Assembly: GCF_001698125.1 (NCBI RefSeq) | Contig: NZ_CP013854.1 | Span: 2,170,001 to 2,234,000 of the forward strand | Source: Pseudonocardia sp. HH130630-07 | GTDB lineage: Bacteria > Actinomycetota > Actinomycetes > Mycobacteriales > Pseudonocardiaceae | Direction: 5' to 3' | DNA: 64,000 nucleotides | In this document: piece by piece, positions 39,684 to 48,921 of the stretch | Numbering within the stretch: the stretch's first letter is position 1 | Layout of the letters: each line of letters starts with the position of its first letter | The notes under the pieces: generated by a model | Told to the model about the DNA's origin: nothing | Databases searched by the model: none | What the model saw: the letters and a program-made list of their open reading frames with translations, nothing else | Made by a program: the position numbers and the translations under genes

Positions 39684-41699
39684 TCAGTACCGCCCGTCGC
39701 GGTAGTAGAGCGAGCCGTGCGGGACCGTCACCTCGTTCGGGTCCGGCGGCGGCTCCATGCGGTGCCCGCCGGTGACCGGGACCTGGTGCCGGTGCCCGCC
39801 CCGTACCGGGCCGGGCTCGCCGCCGTATCCGGGCCCGTACTCGCCGCCGCGCGCCATGCGGTGCGGCGTCGGCCGGGCCGGACGGCCGGAGGGCCCGACC
39901 GCGGGCTGGGTCCCGGTCAGCCCGGTGTTGCCGAACAGCTCACCGGCCTGGTTGCTGGTCCGGGGCCGCGGGGACGGGCGGCCGTCCGGGCGCGGGGGCC
40001 GCGGCTCGCGCTCGGCGAGCGCGTGCGCACCCGACCGGACCGCGCCGGACGCGGGCGCCGCGACCGGCTCCGGTGCGGCCGGCTCGGTCTCTGCGGACTG
40101 CGCGGTGGACCGGACGGCACCGGCTCCGGTCAGCGACCGGACCTCCATCTCGGCGTAGCGGGCGGCGTTGAACCGCTCGCGGCCGCCGAGGAAGGTGCCG
40201 ACGATGCCGAGCAGGAACGACGCCGGGATCGACACGAGTCCCGGGTTCGACAGCGGGAAGATCGCGAAGTCCAGGTCCGGCGCCATCGACGTCGGCGACC
40301 CGGAGACCGCCGGCGACACGACGATCAGCGCCACGCAGATGAGCACGCCGCCGTAGATGCTGCACAGCGCACCGGTGGTGTTGAACCGCTTCCAGAACAG
40401 CGAGAACAGGATCGTCGGCAGGTTCGCGGAGGCGGCGACGGCGAACGCCAGCGCCACCAGGAACGCGACGTTCTGCCCGTTGGCGAGGATCCCGCCGCCG
40501 ATGGCGACCAGACCGATCACCAGCGCCGTGGTGCGGGCGACCTTGACCTCGGAGTCCGGCGACGCGGTCCCGCGGCGGAGCACGTTGGCGTAGACGTCGT
40601 GCGCGAACGACGCCGACGCCGTGATCGTCAGCCCGGCGACGACCGCGAGGATCGTCGCGAACGCCACCGCGGAGATGAGCCCGAGCATGATCTCGCCGCC
40701 GAGCGCGTACGCCAGCAGCGGAGCCGCGTCGTTCTGGTTCGCCCGGGTGATCGTCCCCGGCGGCAGCAGCGCCATCGCGCCGTAGCCGAGGACCAGCGTG
40801 AACAGGTAGAAGATGCCGATCAGCCAGATCGCCCACACCACCGAGCGCCGGGCCTCCTTGGCCGAGGGCACGGTGTAGAAGCGCATCAGGATGTGCGGCA
40901 GACCGGCCGTGCCGAGCACCAGCGCGAGGCCGAGCGAGATGAAGTCGATCTTGTTCGTGTACTGCAGGCCCGGGTTGAGCAGCGCCTCCCCGTGCTCGGA
41001 GTTCTCGGTCGCCTGCTCCAGGACGGCCGACAGGTTGAACCCGTACCGCCCCAGCACCCAGGTCGTCAGCACCGCGGCGCCGACGAGCAGCAGACCGGCC
41101 TTGATGATCTGCACCCAGGTGGTGCCCTTCATGCCGCCGAACAGCACGTAGAACACCATCAGGCCGCCGACGACGACGATCACCATCGCCTGGGAGAACG
41201 AGTCGTCCTTCGGGATCTGCAGCAGCAGCGAGATCAGTCCGCCGGCGCCCGCCATCTGCGCGATGAGATAGAACAGCGACACGATCAGGGTGGACGTCGC
41301 GGCCGCTGCCCGGACCGGGCGCTGCCGCATCCGGAAGGCGAGGACGTCGCCCATGGTGAACCGGCCGGTGTTCCGCAGCAGCTCGGCGACGAGCAGCAGG
41401 GCCATCAGCCAGCCGACCAGGAAGCCGATCGAGTACAGGAAGCCGTCGTAGCCGTAGAGCGCGATCGCGCCGGCGATGCCGAGGAACGACGCCGCGGACA
41501 GGAAGTCCCCCGCGATGGCGGTGCCGTTCTGCGGGCCGGTGAAGGCGTGCCCACCGGTGTAGTAGTCCGACCGCGTCGCGTTCGTGCGGCTGACCCGCAG
41601 CACGATCATCAGCGTCACGATCACGAAGAGCAGGAAGAACCCGAGGTTCGCGGTGACGGAGCCGACCGACTCCGCCTGCGCGAGGACCGGCCCGGTCAT
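39684..41699 (-). CDS. Sodium:solute symporter 1 (acetate/monocarboxylate type)
   Basis: 671 residues. About thirteen helices of the SSS family occupy residues 15-505: NGTAIAGDFLSAASFLGIAG (the sodium-site region, about 58-77), FYLIAQMAGAGGLISLLL and GTAGLPHILMRFYTVPSAKEAR. It matches ActP/MctC-like acetate or pyruvate permeases. The 150-residue C-terminal tail is disordered, ending in a Gly/His/Tyr-rich stretch, which is longer than in enteric ActP. The start overlaps the DUF485 gene by 4 bp, the common ActP-YjcH pairing. Confidence 0.9.
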   Translation of the reverse strand: MTGPVLAQAESVGSVTANLGFFLLFVIVTLMIVLRVSRTNATRSDYYTGGHAFTGPQNGTAIAGDFLSAASFLGIAGAIALYGYDGFLYSIGFLVGWLMALLLVAELLRNTGRFTMGDVLAFRMRQRPVRAAAATSTLIVSLFYLIAQMAGAGGLISLLLQIPKDDSFSQAMVIVVVGGLMVFYVLFGGMKGTTWVQIIKAGLLLVGAAVLTTWVLGRYGFNLSAVLEQATENSEHGEALLNPGLQYTNKIDFISLGLALVLGTAGLPHILMRFYTVPSAKEARRSVVWAIWLIGIFYLFTLVLGYGAMALLPPGTITRANQNDAAPLLAYALGGEIMLGLISAVAFATILAVVAGLTITASASFAHDVYANVLRRGTASPDSEVKVARTTALVIGLVAIGGGILANGQNVAFLVALAFAVAASANLPTILFSLFWKRFNTTGALCSIYGGVLICVALIVVSPAVSGSPTSMAPDLDFAIFPLSNPGLVSIPASFLLGIVGTFLGGRERFNAARYAEMEVRSLTGAGAVRSTAQSAETEPAAPEPVAAPASGAVRSGAHALAEREPRPPRPDGRPSPRPRTSNQAGELFGNTGLTGTQPAVGPSGRPARPTPHRMARGGEYGPGYGGEPGPVRGGHRHQVPVTGGHRMEPPPDPNEVTVPHGSLYYRDGRY

Positions 41700-42064
41700 G
41701 CGCGCACCTCCCGGCTCTGCTCGACGCGGGCGCGCAGCTCGGCGGCCGGGCCGTCGATCTCGCGCTCGGCGAACTTCACGTACAGCGTCGTGATGACGAA
41801 CGTGCTGACGAACTGCCCGAGGCCGACCAGCAGGCCGACGGTGATCGTCCCGGTGACCCGGATGGACATGAACTCGGGGGCGTAGCTGGCGAGGCCGACG
41901 TAGGCGAGGTACCAGGCGAGGAAGATCACCGTCATCGGGAACACGTAGCGGCGGAGCCGGCCACGGAACGCCCTGAACTCGGGACTGGCCTGGACCTGCT
42001 GGTAGATGGTGCCGGCCGAGCGCTCAGCGGGGGTGCTCATCGCGCCGTTCACCGGTCCTTTCAC
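41696..42064 (-). CDS. DUF485 membrane protein (YjcH-like), partner of symporter 1
   Basis: 122 residues as drawn; an ATG at 42040 (MSTPAERSAG) is an alternative start. Two helices, YVFPMTVIFLAWYLAYVGLA and TITVGLLVGLGQFVSTFVIT, flank a short loop, as in DUF485. FRRLRR-like basic residues precede helix 1. In E. coli the equivalent yjcH is co-transcribed with actP. The 4-bp overlap with the symporter indicates coupled translation. Confidence 0.9.
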   Translation of the reverse strand: MKGPVNGAMSTPAERSAGTIYQQVQASPEFRAFRGRLRRYVFPMTVIFLAWYLAYVGLASYAPEFMSIRVTGTITVGLLVGLGQFVSTFVITTLYVKFAEREIDGPAAELRARVEQSREVRA

Positions 42065-42254
42065 ATCGCTGGGGGCGGGGAGCCGGGCGCGGGGCGGCCC
42101 GCAGGGGGCCTCGCCGCGCAGGAATTCGCTTCACGACCACAACGAGGACGGCTCGCCGCGGGGAACGTCACCCGGGACCGAAACGGCGGAATCACCCGAT
42201 CCGACCTGACCCACCGTCCGGTCGACTACCCAGCGTCACACCGATGGCCGACGT

Positions 42255-44012
42255 TCAGGTGCGATCGTCCAGCCGATCGCGCATCAGGCCCAGCCGTTCG
42301 GGGGCATGCAGCCGAAGCAGCACCTGGTCGGCATCAGCCGGTCGCCGCGAACGGGTGAGCAGGGAGACCACCATCGCCGTGAGGAAGGCCAGCGGCACGC
42401 TGACGATCGCCGGCCGGTAGAGCAGGACGCCGACCGCACCGCCGTCGCCGCCGGGGAAGAACGCCGCCGCCCCGGCGAGCGCCGCGATCACCGCACCGGC
42501 CGAGGCCAGACCGCCCACGACGACGCCCGCGATCGCTCCGGTCGAGGTCAGCCCGCGCCACCAGATCCCGAGCACGAGCAGCGGGCAGAACGTCGAGGCC
42601 GCCACCGCGAACACCAGCGCGACGGCCTCGGCGAAGTTCAGCCCGGTCGGGGCCAGCGCGACGACCGTCGGCGGCACCCCGGCCAGCACCGTGGCCAGCG
42701 GGAACTTCCGGCTCATCCGCCCCTTGCCGCCGAACATGTCGGTCGAGACCACGCTCGCCATGCTCACCAGCAGCCCGGACGCCGTGGACAGGAACGCCGC
42801 CCACGCCCCGGCGGCGACCAGGCCGCCCACCAGCACACCGAGCACACCGCTGCCCAGCAGCGCGGTCGGCAGCAGCAGGACGGCGGCGTCGCTGCGCCCG
42901 GTCACCAACAGCTGCGGGGTGTAGATCCGGGACAGCACCCCCATCAGCGTCACCAGGATGTAGAAGCCGCCGAGCATCCCGAGCACGAGGACGGCGGTCC
43001 GCCGGGCCGCCCGTCCGTCGGAGTTGGTGTAGAAGCGGCCGAGCACGTGCGGCAGGCCCATCGTCCCGAGGAACGTCGCCACGATCAGCGAGTACGTCGC
43101 CAGCACCTGGTGGTCCCCGACACCGCCGAAGGGCCGCAGCCAGCTCTCGTCCTCCGCGGTCGAGCCGCTGGTCACCGGCACCGGCTCACCGGCGGCGAAG
43201 TCCAGCTCGGAGCCGGGCGCGACGGTGTGCACCGATCCCGCCGCCCACCGGAGCGGGCCGTCGACCCGCTGGCCGTCGACCGTGCCGCGGGCCGTCACCT
43301 CGACCGGGAGCCGCACGTCGAGGGTGACCGGGGTCGTCACCTCGACCGTCGTCGCCTCGCGGAACGACGGCGGCTGGTCCCGGGCGAAGGAGTGGCCGTC
43401 GCCCAACCACACCGTCAGCCCGATGACGACCGGGACGGCCAGCGCCGTCAGCTTGAACCAGTACTGGAACGCCTGCACGAACGTCACCGACCGCATGCCG
43501 CCCAGCGCGACCGTGGCCAGCACGATCGCCCCGGCCGCGGCGGAGCCGATCCAGTCCGGCAGGCCGGTGACCGTGGCCAGGGTCAGCCCGGCGCCCTGGA
43601 TCTGCGGCAGGAGGTAGAGCCAGCAGATGACGACGACGATCACCGTGCACGCCCGGCGCAGCGCCGGGGAGGCCAATCGGGCGTCGGCGAAGTCCGGGAC
43701 GGTGTAGGCGCCGGAGCGGCGCAACGGCGCCGCGACGAACAGCAGCAGGAACAGGTAGCCCGCGGTGTACCCGACCGCGTACCAGAGCGCGTCGACGCCC
43801 TCCATCAGGATCAGCCCGGCGATACCGAGGAACGACGCGGCGGACAGGTACTCGCCGGAGATCGCACCGGCGTTCAGCCGGGACGGCACCGACCGGGAGG
43901 CGACCAGGAAGTCCGAGGTCAACCGGGTGCGGTGGGCGATCGACCCGATCACCGCCGAGGTGACGGCGACGATCACGATCGCGATCAGGGAGACGATCCC
44001 GGTGGGGGTCAT
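42255..44012 (-). CDS. Sodium:solute symporter 2
   Basis: 585 residues. SSS motifs are ISGEYLSAASFLGIAGLIL (about residues 50-68), LLPQIQGAGLTLATVTGLP and GTMGLPHVLGRFYTNSDGRAAR. Between about residues 195 and 285 there is an extra hydrophilic, strand-rich segment (VEVTTPVTLDVRLPVEVTAR) that symporter 1 lacks; it would lie outside the membrane. The ATG overlaps the stop of the upstream gene by 4 bp. The substrate is probably a short carboxylate, inferred from the family. Confidence 0.9.
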   Translation of the reverse strand: MTPTGIVSLIAIVIVAVTSAVIGSIAHRTRLTSDFLVASRSVPSRLNAGAISGEYLSAASFLGIAGLILMEGVDALWYAVGYTAGYLFLLLFVAAPLRRSGAYTVPDFADARLASPALRRACTVIVVVICWLYLLPQIQGAGLTLATVTGLPDWIGSAAAGAIVLATVALGGMRSVTFVQAFQYWFKLTALAVPVVIGLTVWLGDGHSFARDQPPSFREATTVEVTTPVTLDVRLPVEVTARGTVDGQRVDGPLRWAAGSVHTVAPGSELDFAAGEPVPVTSGSTAEDESWLRPFGGVGDHQVLATYSLIVATFLGTMGLPHVLGRFYTNSDGRAARRTAVLVLGMLGGFYILVTLMGVLSRIYTPQLLVTGRSDAAVLLLPTALLGSGVLGVLVGGLVAAGAWAAFLSTASGLLVSMASVVSTDMFGGKGRMSRKFPLATVLAGVPPTVVALAPTGLNFAEAVALVFAVAASTFCPLLVLGIWWRGLTSTGAIAGVVVGGLASAGAVIAALAGAAAFFPGGDGGAVGVLLYRPAIVSVPLAFLTAMVVSLLTRSRRPADADQVLLRLHAPERLGLMRDRLDDRT

Positions 44013-45736
44013 CGATCGGCCACGGCGTCGGCGAACTCCTGCTCGGCGCGCTCGGCCGACCGGACGTGCCACCAGCCCAGCCCGAACAGGAACGGGTAGA
44101 CCAGGAAGCCCAGCAGCAGCCACGGCAGCCGGATCCCCAGGATCTCGATCGCGCTCATGGCCGGCACCGCCACGAACAGGGCCGGGAGCATGCCGAGGCC
44201 GAGCAGGGCGACCAGGCCGACCCGCGCGGTCAGGAACAGCTGGGTACGGACCAGGGAGTTCCGCAGCACGGTGCCGACGGCGCCCGGGTCCTGCACGTCG
44301 GACAGACCGCGGGAGGAGTGCGTGGTGGAGCGGCGCTCGGACAGCACGATCCGCACCCGGCCGGCGTCGGGGGTGTCCTCGGCGGCGCCCTCGGTGACGG
44401 TGGCCGGGACGGCCGGCGCGCCGGCGAACCGGCGGGGCCGGGCACCCGCACCGGTGACCGCGGGCGCCGTGGCGGTCGGTGCGGTGGCCGACACCGCGGG
44501 CGACGGCTCGGGCACGGGGGCCGGGGCGACCGGGTCGTCGAGGTCGGGGGCACGCCAGATGACCTCGGTGCGTTCGGTCGCGTGGCCGCGCAGGTCGTCG
44601 TCCGGGGCCGGGGCGTCGAGCGGCTCGGGGTCGGCGAGCGGGTCGGCGGCGGGCTCGGCCGGAGGCGCGACGGCGGCCGGTCCGGGGATCGAGATCGCCG
44701 ACTCGATCGTGGTCCTGGGGGGCGCCGCCGCCGGTGCGGACGCCGCCGCCGGGGTGCTCCGCCGACCGGCCGCGGTCCAGCGGGTCGGGACCGGGCGGGT
44801 CTCCGGGTGAGCGTCGGCCGGTTCGGCGGCGGGCGGGGCACCCGCGTGCAGCGCCTCCGGGTCGGGGGTCCAGCCGGTGTTCCAGGACGAGGTCGTCGCG
44901 CCCGGTACCCGGCGGGGCAGACCGGCGCCGCCCTCGCTCGGGGGCCACTGCTTGCCGCCGTCCCGCAGGCCGTCCGGGGCGTAGGGGTCCGGGACGCGGG
45001 TGGAGCGCGGCCGCGGGCCGGCGGGCCGGGCCGCGCTTCCGGTGCTGCCGCCCGAACCGTTCGTACCGCTGCCGGGACCGTCGCCCGGGCCGTTCGCGCC
45101 GCCGGCGGCGCCGTTCGGGCTGCCGCCGTTGCTGCTGTTCGCGGCGTCATCGATGCTGCCGTCCGTGGTGCCGGTGGCGCTGCCGTTCGAGCTGCCACCG
45201 GCGCGGTCACCGCCGGTCGAGCCGTACGGGTCGTCGCCGGTGCTACCCACCGGGCGGCGGCCTGCGGCGTCACCCGGGCCGACCGTGCTGTCCTCGGGGC
45301 CGGCACCGGTGCTGCTGTCGGTACTGCTGTCGGTACTGCCGTCCGTGCCGCGGCCGGGATCGGCCGGAGCGGGGTCCGTGCCGGACGGCTCCACCCTGGC
45401 GTGCCGCCCGGACTCACCGGCCCGGCCCGCGACCCGGCGGGCGATCTCCTGCTGCAGCCACTGCGCGCCGTCGGCGCCCGGCGCGTCCGCCCGGCGCGCG
45501 CGGCGGCCGGACGGTTCGTCGTCGGTGTCGTCGGTGTCGTCCGCCGGGCCGCCTGCGGGCGGGTGCGTGCCCGGGGCGGGACGGGCGTACCCGCCGGAGA
45601 AGGCCGGGCTGCGCGGGCGCGGCGTGCCGGGACCCGGCCCGGACGGCGCGGGATCCGCCTCGTTCCGGGAGTCGCCGGAGTCCTGCTCGGACCCCGGACG
45701 CACCGACGGCTGGACGCCGCCGGTGGGCCTGCTCAC
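44009..45736 (-). CDS. Disordered protein with C-terminal two-helix membrane module, partner of symporter 2
   Basis: The GTG at 45736 overlaps the response-regulator stop by 4 bp (GTG 45748 is an alternative); 575 residues. The first 460 are low complexity, rich in Gly, Ser, Pro and Asp, with runs such as STDSSTDSSTG. The last 110 hold two helices, RVGLVALLGLGMLPALFVAV and LPWLLLGFLVYPFLFGLGWW, like a DUF485 partner, and overlap the symporter start. The layout therefore repeats the DUF485-symporter pair with a very long cytoplasmic extension. The role of the extension is unknown. Confidence 0.65.
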   Translation of the reverse strand: MSRPTGGVQPSVRPGSEQDSGDSRNEADPAPSGPGPGTPRPRSPAFSGGYARPAPGTHPPAGGPADDTDDTDDEPSGRRARRADAPGADGAQWLQQEIARRVAGRAGESGRHARVEPSGTDPAPADPGRGTDGSTDSSTDSSTGAGPEDSTVGPGDAAGRRPVGSTGDDPYGSTGGDRAGGSSNGSATGTTDGSIDDAANSSNGGSPNGAAGGANGPGDGPGSGTNGSGGSTGSAARPAGPRPRSTRVPDPYAPDGLRDGGKQWPPSEGGAGLPRRVPGATTSSWNTGWTPDPEALHAGAPPAAEPADAHPETRPVPTRWTAAGRRSTPAAASAPAAAPPRTTIESAISIPGPAAVAPPAEPAADPLADPEPLDAPAPDDDLRGHATERTEVIWRAPDLDDPVAPAPVPEPSPAVSATAPTATAPAVTGAGARPRRFAGAPAVPATVTEGAAEDTPDAGRVRIVLSERRSTTHSSRGLSDVQDPGAVGTVLRNSLVRTQLFLTARVGLVALLGLGMLPALFVAVPAMSAIEILGIRLPWLLLGFLVYPFLFGLGWWHVRSAERAEQEFADAVADR

Positions 45737-46581
45737 CTCTGGCTCCACGCCTGCTTGGTCGCGCGGACGAGCCGGTCCTTCAACTCACGGGTGTGCCGCC
45801 GGCTGACCGGCAGCTCGGCCGTCTCCGGCCCGGACCCGATCCGGACGACGTAACCCGATCCGGCCAGTCTCAGCTCCGTGACCAGCGGCAGCGCGACCAG
45901 GAACGACCGGTGGATGCGGACGAACCCGGCGTCGCGCCAGCGGTCCTCCAGCACCGACAGCGGGATGCGCACGAGGTGGCTGCCCTCGGTGGTGTGCAGC
46001 CGGGCGTAGTCGCCCTGGGCCTCGACGTAGCGCACCGCGGACCGCGGGACGAGCTTCGTGGTGCCGGCCAGCTCGACCGGGATCACCTCGTCGTCGCCAC
46101 CGCCGCTCTCCTCGCGCACCGGCTCGGCGACACCGGAACGGCGGCTCGCCAGGATGCGGTCCAGCGCGGCGGAGAGCCGCTCGGTCCGCAGCGGCTTGAG
46201 CAGGTAGTCGATGGCGCCGACGTCGTAGGCGTCGACGGCGCGGTCGTCGTGCGCGGTCACGAACACGATCGCCGGCTGCACCGCCATGTTCTGCAGGACG
46301 CGGGCCAGCTCCAGGCCGTCCAGGCCGGGCATCCGGATGTCGAGGAACACCGCGTCGATGTCGGTCTGGCTCGCGACGTCCGGCCCGGGGGCCGGGGGAC
46401 CCCCGGCGGGGGCACCGGCACGTCGACCGTTCAGGATGCGCAGTGCCTCGGTGGACTCCCCGGCGGTCAGCACGGTCGCGATGCGCGGGTCGTCCTCGAG
46501 CAGGAAGGCCATCTCCTCGAGCGCGGGCTGCTCGTCGTCCACCGCGAGCACGACCAGTCCCCGAGTGTCGTTGCTGTCCAC
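45733..46581 (-). CDS. LytTR-type response regulator
   Basis: 282 residues from GTG 46581 (AGGAG is close upstream; longer in-frame starts exist). The receiver domain has DDEQP (about residue 15), the phosphoacceptor Asp in DAVFLDIRMPGLDGLE and the Lys in DYLLKPL. It carries an unusual Gly/Pro/Ala insert (RAGAPAGGPPAPGP) between helix 2 and strand 3. The LytTR DNA-binding domain follows (about 178-280), with VEAQGDYARLHTTEGSHLVR and FVRIHRSFLVAL. It is co-directional with, and overlaps, the symporter 2 module, so it probably controls these transporters. Confidence 0.9.
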   Translation of the reverse strand: MDSNDTRGLVVLAVDDEQPALEEMAFLLEDDPRIATVLTAGESTEALRILNGRRAGAPAGGPPAPGPDVASQTDIDAVFLDIRMPGLDGLELARVLQNMAVQPAIVFVTAHDDRAVDAYDVGAIDYLLKPLRTERLSAALDRILASRRSGVAEPVREESGGGDDEVIPVELAGTTKLVPRSAVRYVEAQGDYARLHTTEGSHLVRIPLSVLEDRWRDAGFVRIHRSFLVALPLVTELRLAGSGYVVRIGSGPETAELPVSRRHTRELKDRLVRATKQAWSQR

Positions 46582-46750
46582 GATCTCCTCATCCTGCTTC
46601 CGGGCCGGGCCGGGAAGCCCATCGGTCTCGATGATCCCCCGGCGCGTGACCATGGTGACGCCAGAGCGCCTCTGATGCCAGGGCACGAACCGGATCGGTG
46701 ACTGCGCGGACACGGCGAGCCAGGCCGCGCACCGCGGTCACCGGAGCGGA

Positions 46751-47647
46751 TCAGAGCCCGTAACGGGCCCAGGACGCCTTCGTCTCAACCGCCGTGAGCA
46801 GTTCGAACGCCAGCTCGGCCGGGGCCCCGAACGGCTGGGCGTGCGCCGCCGAGCCGCCCGCGCCGAGCCGGGCGAGCAGCGGCCTGCGCTGCTCGACCGG
46901 GCGGTGCTCGGCGTCCGGGAACCGCTCCTTCAGTACCTCGTGCACGGAGCCGATGCCGTCGACCAGGCCCAGCTCCCGGGCCCGCTCGCCGAGCCACACC
47001 TCGCCGTCGAACAGCTCGGTGCCGGTCGCGAGCCGGTCGCCGCGCCGCTCCCGCACCCAGCCGGCGAACCGCTCGTGCAGCTGTTCCTGCAGGCCGGTGA
47101 GCCAGGCGACGTCCTCGGCACGCTCCGGGAGGAAGGGGTCCAGCCGGGACTTCGAGCCACCCGCGGTGTGCAACCGGCGGGAGACGCCCCACCGTTCGAT
47201 CAGGCCGTCGAGCCCGAACCCGGAGCTGACGACGCCGATCGAGCCGACGATCGACGTCGTGCAGGCGTAGATCTCGTCGGCCGCGCAGGCCAGCCAGTAG
47301 CCGCCGGAGGCCGCGACGTCCTCGCAGAAGGCGAGCACCGGTACCCCCGCCTCGTCCGCGAGGCTCCGGATCCGGTCGCCGACGAGCTGGGACTGGGTCG
47401 GTGACCCGCCCGGCGAGTTGATGACGAGCGCGACGGCGGCGAGCCGGTCCGGCGCGAACGCCCGCTCCAGCACCTTGTCCACCGACGCCGCGTTGATCAC
47501 CTGCCGGGGCACCGGGGCCGCCTGGGCGCTGATGACACCCTGCAGCCGCACCACCGAGACGACCGGTGAACCGGTGGATCCGACGGTCTCACCGAGCTTG
47601 CCGGGCAGCCGCGAGGTCACGGCGGCCGGGATACGCAGGACGTCCAT
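46751..47647 (-). CDS. S49-family peptidase (SppA-like)
   Basis: 298 residues. The Clp/crotonase-like fold has LVINSPGGSPTQSQ (oxyanion loop, about residue 77), the nucleophile Ser in CEDVAASGGYWLACAADE (about residue 113) and the general-base Lys in GGSKSRLDPFLP (about residue 165). This is the SppA Ser/Lys dyad. No long transmembrane anchor is obvious at the N-terminus, unlike many SppA proteins. It degrades signal peptides or membrane peptides in known cases. It lies between the LytTR regulator and its presumed sensor kinase. Confidence 0.88.
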   Translation of the reverse strand: MDVLRIPAAVTSRLPGKLGETVGSTGSPVVSVVRLQGVISAQAAPVPRQVINAASVDKVLERAFAPDRLAAVALVINSPGGSPTQSQLVGDRIRSLADEAGVPVLAFCEDVAASGGYWLACAADEIYACTTSIVGSIGVVSSGFGLDGLIERWGVSRRLHTAGGSKSRLDPFLPERAEDVAWLTGLQEQLHERFAGWVRERRGDRLATGTELFDGEVWLGERARELGLVDGIGSVHEVLKERFPDAEHRPVEQRRPLLARLGAGGSAAHAQPFGAPAELAFELLTAVETKASWARYGL

Positions 47648-47694
47648 GCCCGATCAGCGTACGCGGTGGCCGGTCGCCCACCACCGGACGCGCC

Positions 47695-48921
47695 TCAGGC
47701 CCGGATCCCGGCCCGGAACTTCGGCACCCGCAGCGTGATCTTCATGCCGGCGCCGATGTTGGTGTCGACCACCAGGCCGAAGTTGTCGCCGAACGCCGAG
47801 CGCATCCGGTCGTCGACGTTGCCGAGGCCGACGTGCGCGCCGGACAGGTGGGCGTCGTCGAGGTCCTGGTCGAGCCGGGACGGGTCCATGCCGACACCGT
47901 CGTCCTCCACCACCAGGACGCACTCGGATCCGGCGTTCTCCGCGCGGATGGTGACGGTGCCGCCGTTCGGCTTGCCGGACAGCCCGTGCCGGACGGCGTT
48001 CTCCACCAGCGGCTGCAGCGCGAGGAACGGCAGCACGACGTTCTTGATCTCGTCGTCGATCTGCAGCCGGATGTTGAGCCGGTTGCCGAACCGGGCCTTC
48101 TCCAGCTGCACGTAACGCTTGATGTTGTCGAGCTCGTCGGTCAGCGTCGTGAACTCCCCGGCCGACCGGAACGAGTAGCGGGTGAAGTCGGCGAACTCGA
48201 TCAGCAGGTCCCGCGCGCGCGGCGGGTCGGTGCGGATGAACGACGCGATCGTGGTCAGCGCGTTGTAGATGAAGTGCGGCGAGATCTGCGCGCGCAGCGC
48301 ACGGACCTCGGCCCGGTTCAGCCGGGCCCGCGAGTCGTCGAGCTCGGCCAGCTCCAGCTGGCTGGAGACGTACCGGGCGACCTCGCCGGTGGCCCGCAGG
48401 ACCGGCGGCCCCGCGGTGGTCGGGGTGAGCGCGGCGAGGGTGCCGATGATCGTGCCCTCGCTCTCCAGCGGCACGACGACGATCCCGCGCACCTCGCAGC
48501 CCGGCTGGTTGCACTTGATCGAGGTGTGGCTCATCAGCTCCATCCGGCCGGTGGAGACCACCCGGTCGGCGAGCGTCTGCACGTCCTGCTGGTGCTGGTC
48601 GGCGGTGCCGTCCCAGCCGAGGACGGTGCCGCGGGCGTCGGTCATCGCCATCGCCGTCGTCTCGAGCAGCTGGCGCAGGTAGGGCAGCGCCTGCGACGCC
48701 GAACGGTCGGAGAGCCCCTCACGCAGCACCGGCGCGGCCAGTGCGACCGTGTGCAACGCCGAGAACGTGGCCCTGGCCAGCGGTGACACCGTGTTGTTGC
48801 GCCGGTTGCGCTGCCACAGGAACACGAAGACACCGACCGCGAGCACGACGACGACGATGGCCGTCAGCAGCACCAGCGACGGTGCGATCCCTCCGGTGCC
48901 GTCCACCACAGCCCCCTGCAC
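47695..48921 (-). CDS. LytS/YehU-type sensor histidine kinase
   Basis: 408 residues from a GTG start directly after the glycosylase stop. One helix (about 14-35) is followed by a GAF-like domain (about 60-200) containing two Cys (SIKCNQPGCEVRGIVVV). The His-kinase box ISPHFIYNALTTIASFI (about residue 225) and the HATPase boxes LQPLVENAVRHGL, VEDDGVGMD and GLGNVDDRM follow. It lacks the multi-helix 5TM-LYT sensor of LytS. The input is therefore probably cytosolic, sensed by the GAF-like domain. Its partner should be the LytTR regulator two genes downstream. Confidence 0.9.
   Translation of the reverse strand: MQGAVVDGTGGIAPSLVLLTAIVVVVLAVGVFVFLWQRNRRNNTVSPLARATFSALHTVALAAPVLREGLSDRSASQALPYLRQLLETTAMAMTDARGTVLGWDGTADQHQQDVQTLADRVVSTGRMELMSHTSIKCNQPGCEVRGIVVVPLESEGTIIGTLAALTPTTAGPPVLRATGEVARYVSSQLELAELDDSRARLNRAEVRALRAQISPHFIYNALTTIASFIRTDPPRARDLLIEFADFTRYSFRSAGEFTTLTDELDNIKRYVQLEKARFGNRLNIRLQIDDEIKNVVLPFLALQPLVENAVRHGLSGKPNGGTVTIRAENAGSECVLVVEDDGVGMDPSRLDQDLDDAHLSGAHVGLGNVDDRMRSAFGDNFGLVVDTNIGAGMKITLRVPKFRAGIRA

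Noticed and set aside
42211-42238. CCACCGTCC and CCAGCGTCA as direct repeats for the LytTR regulator before the DUF485-symporter genes
   Set aside because: The similarity is weak and the 19-bp spacing is not the usual LytTR spacing; kept only as a region to test.
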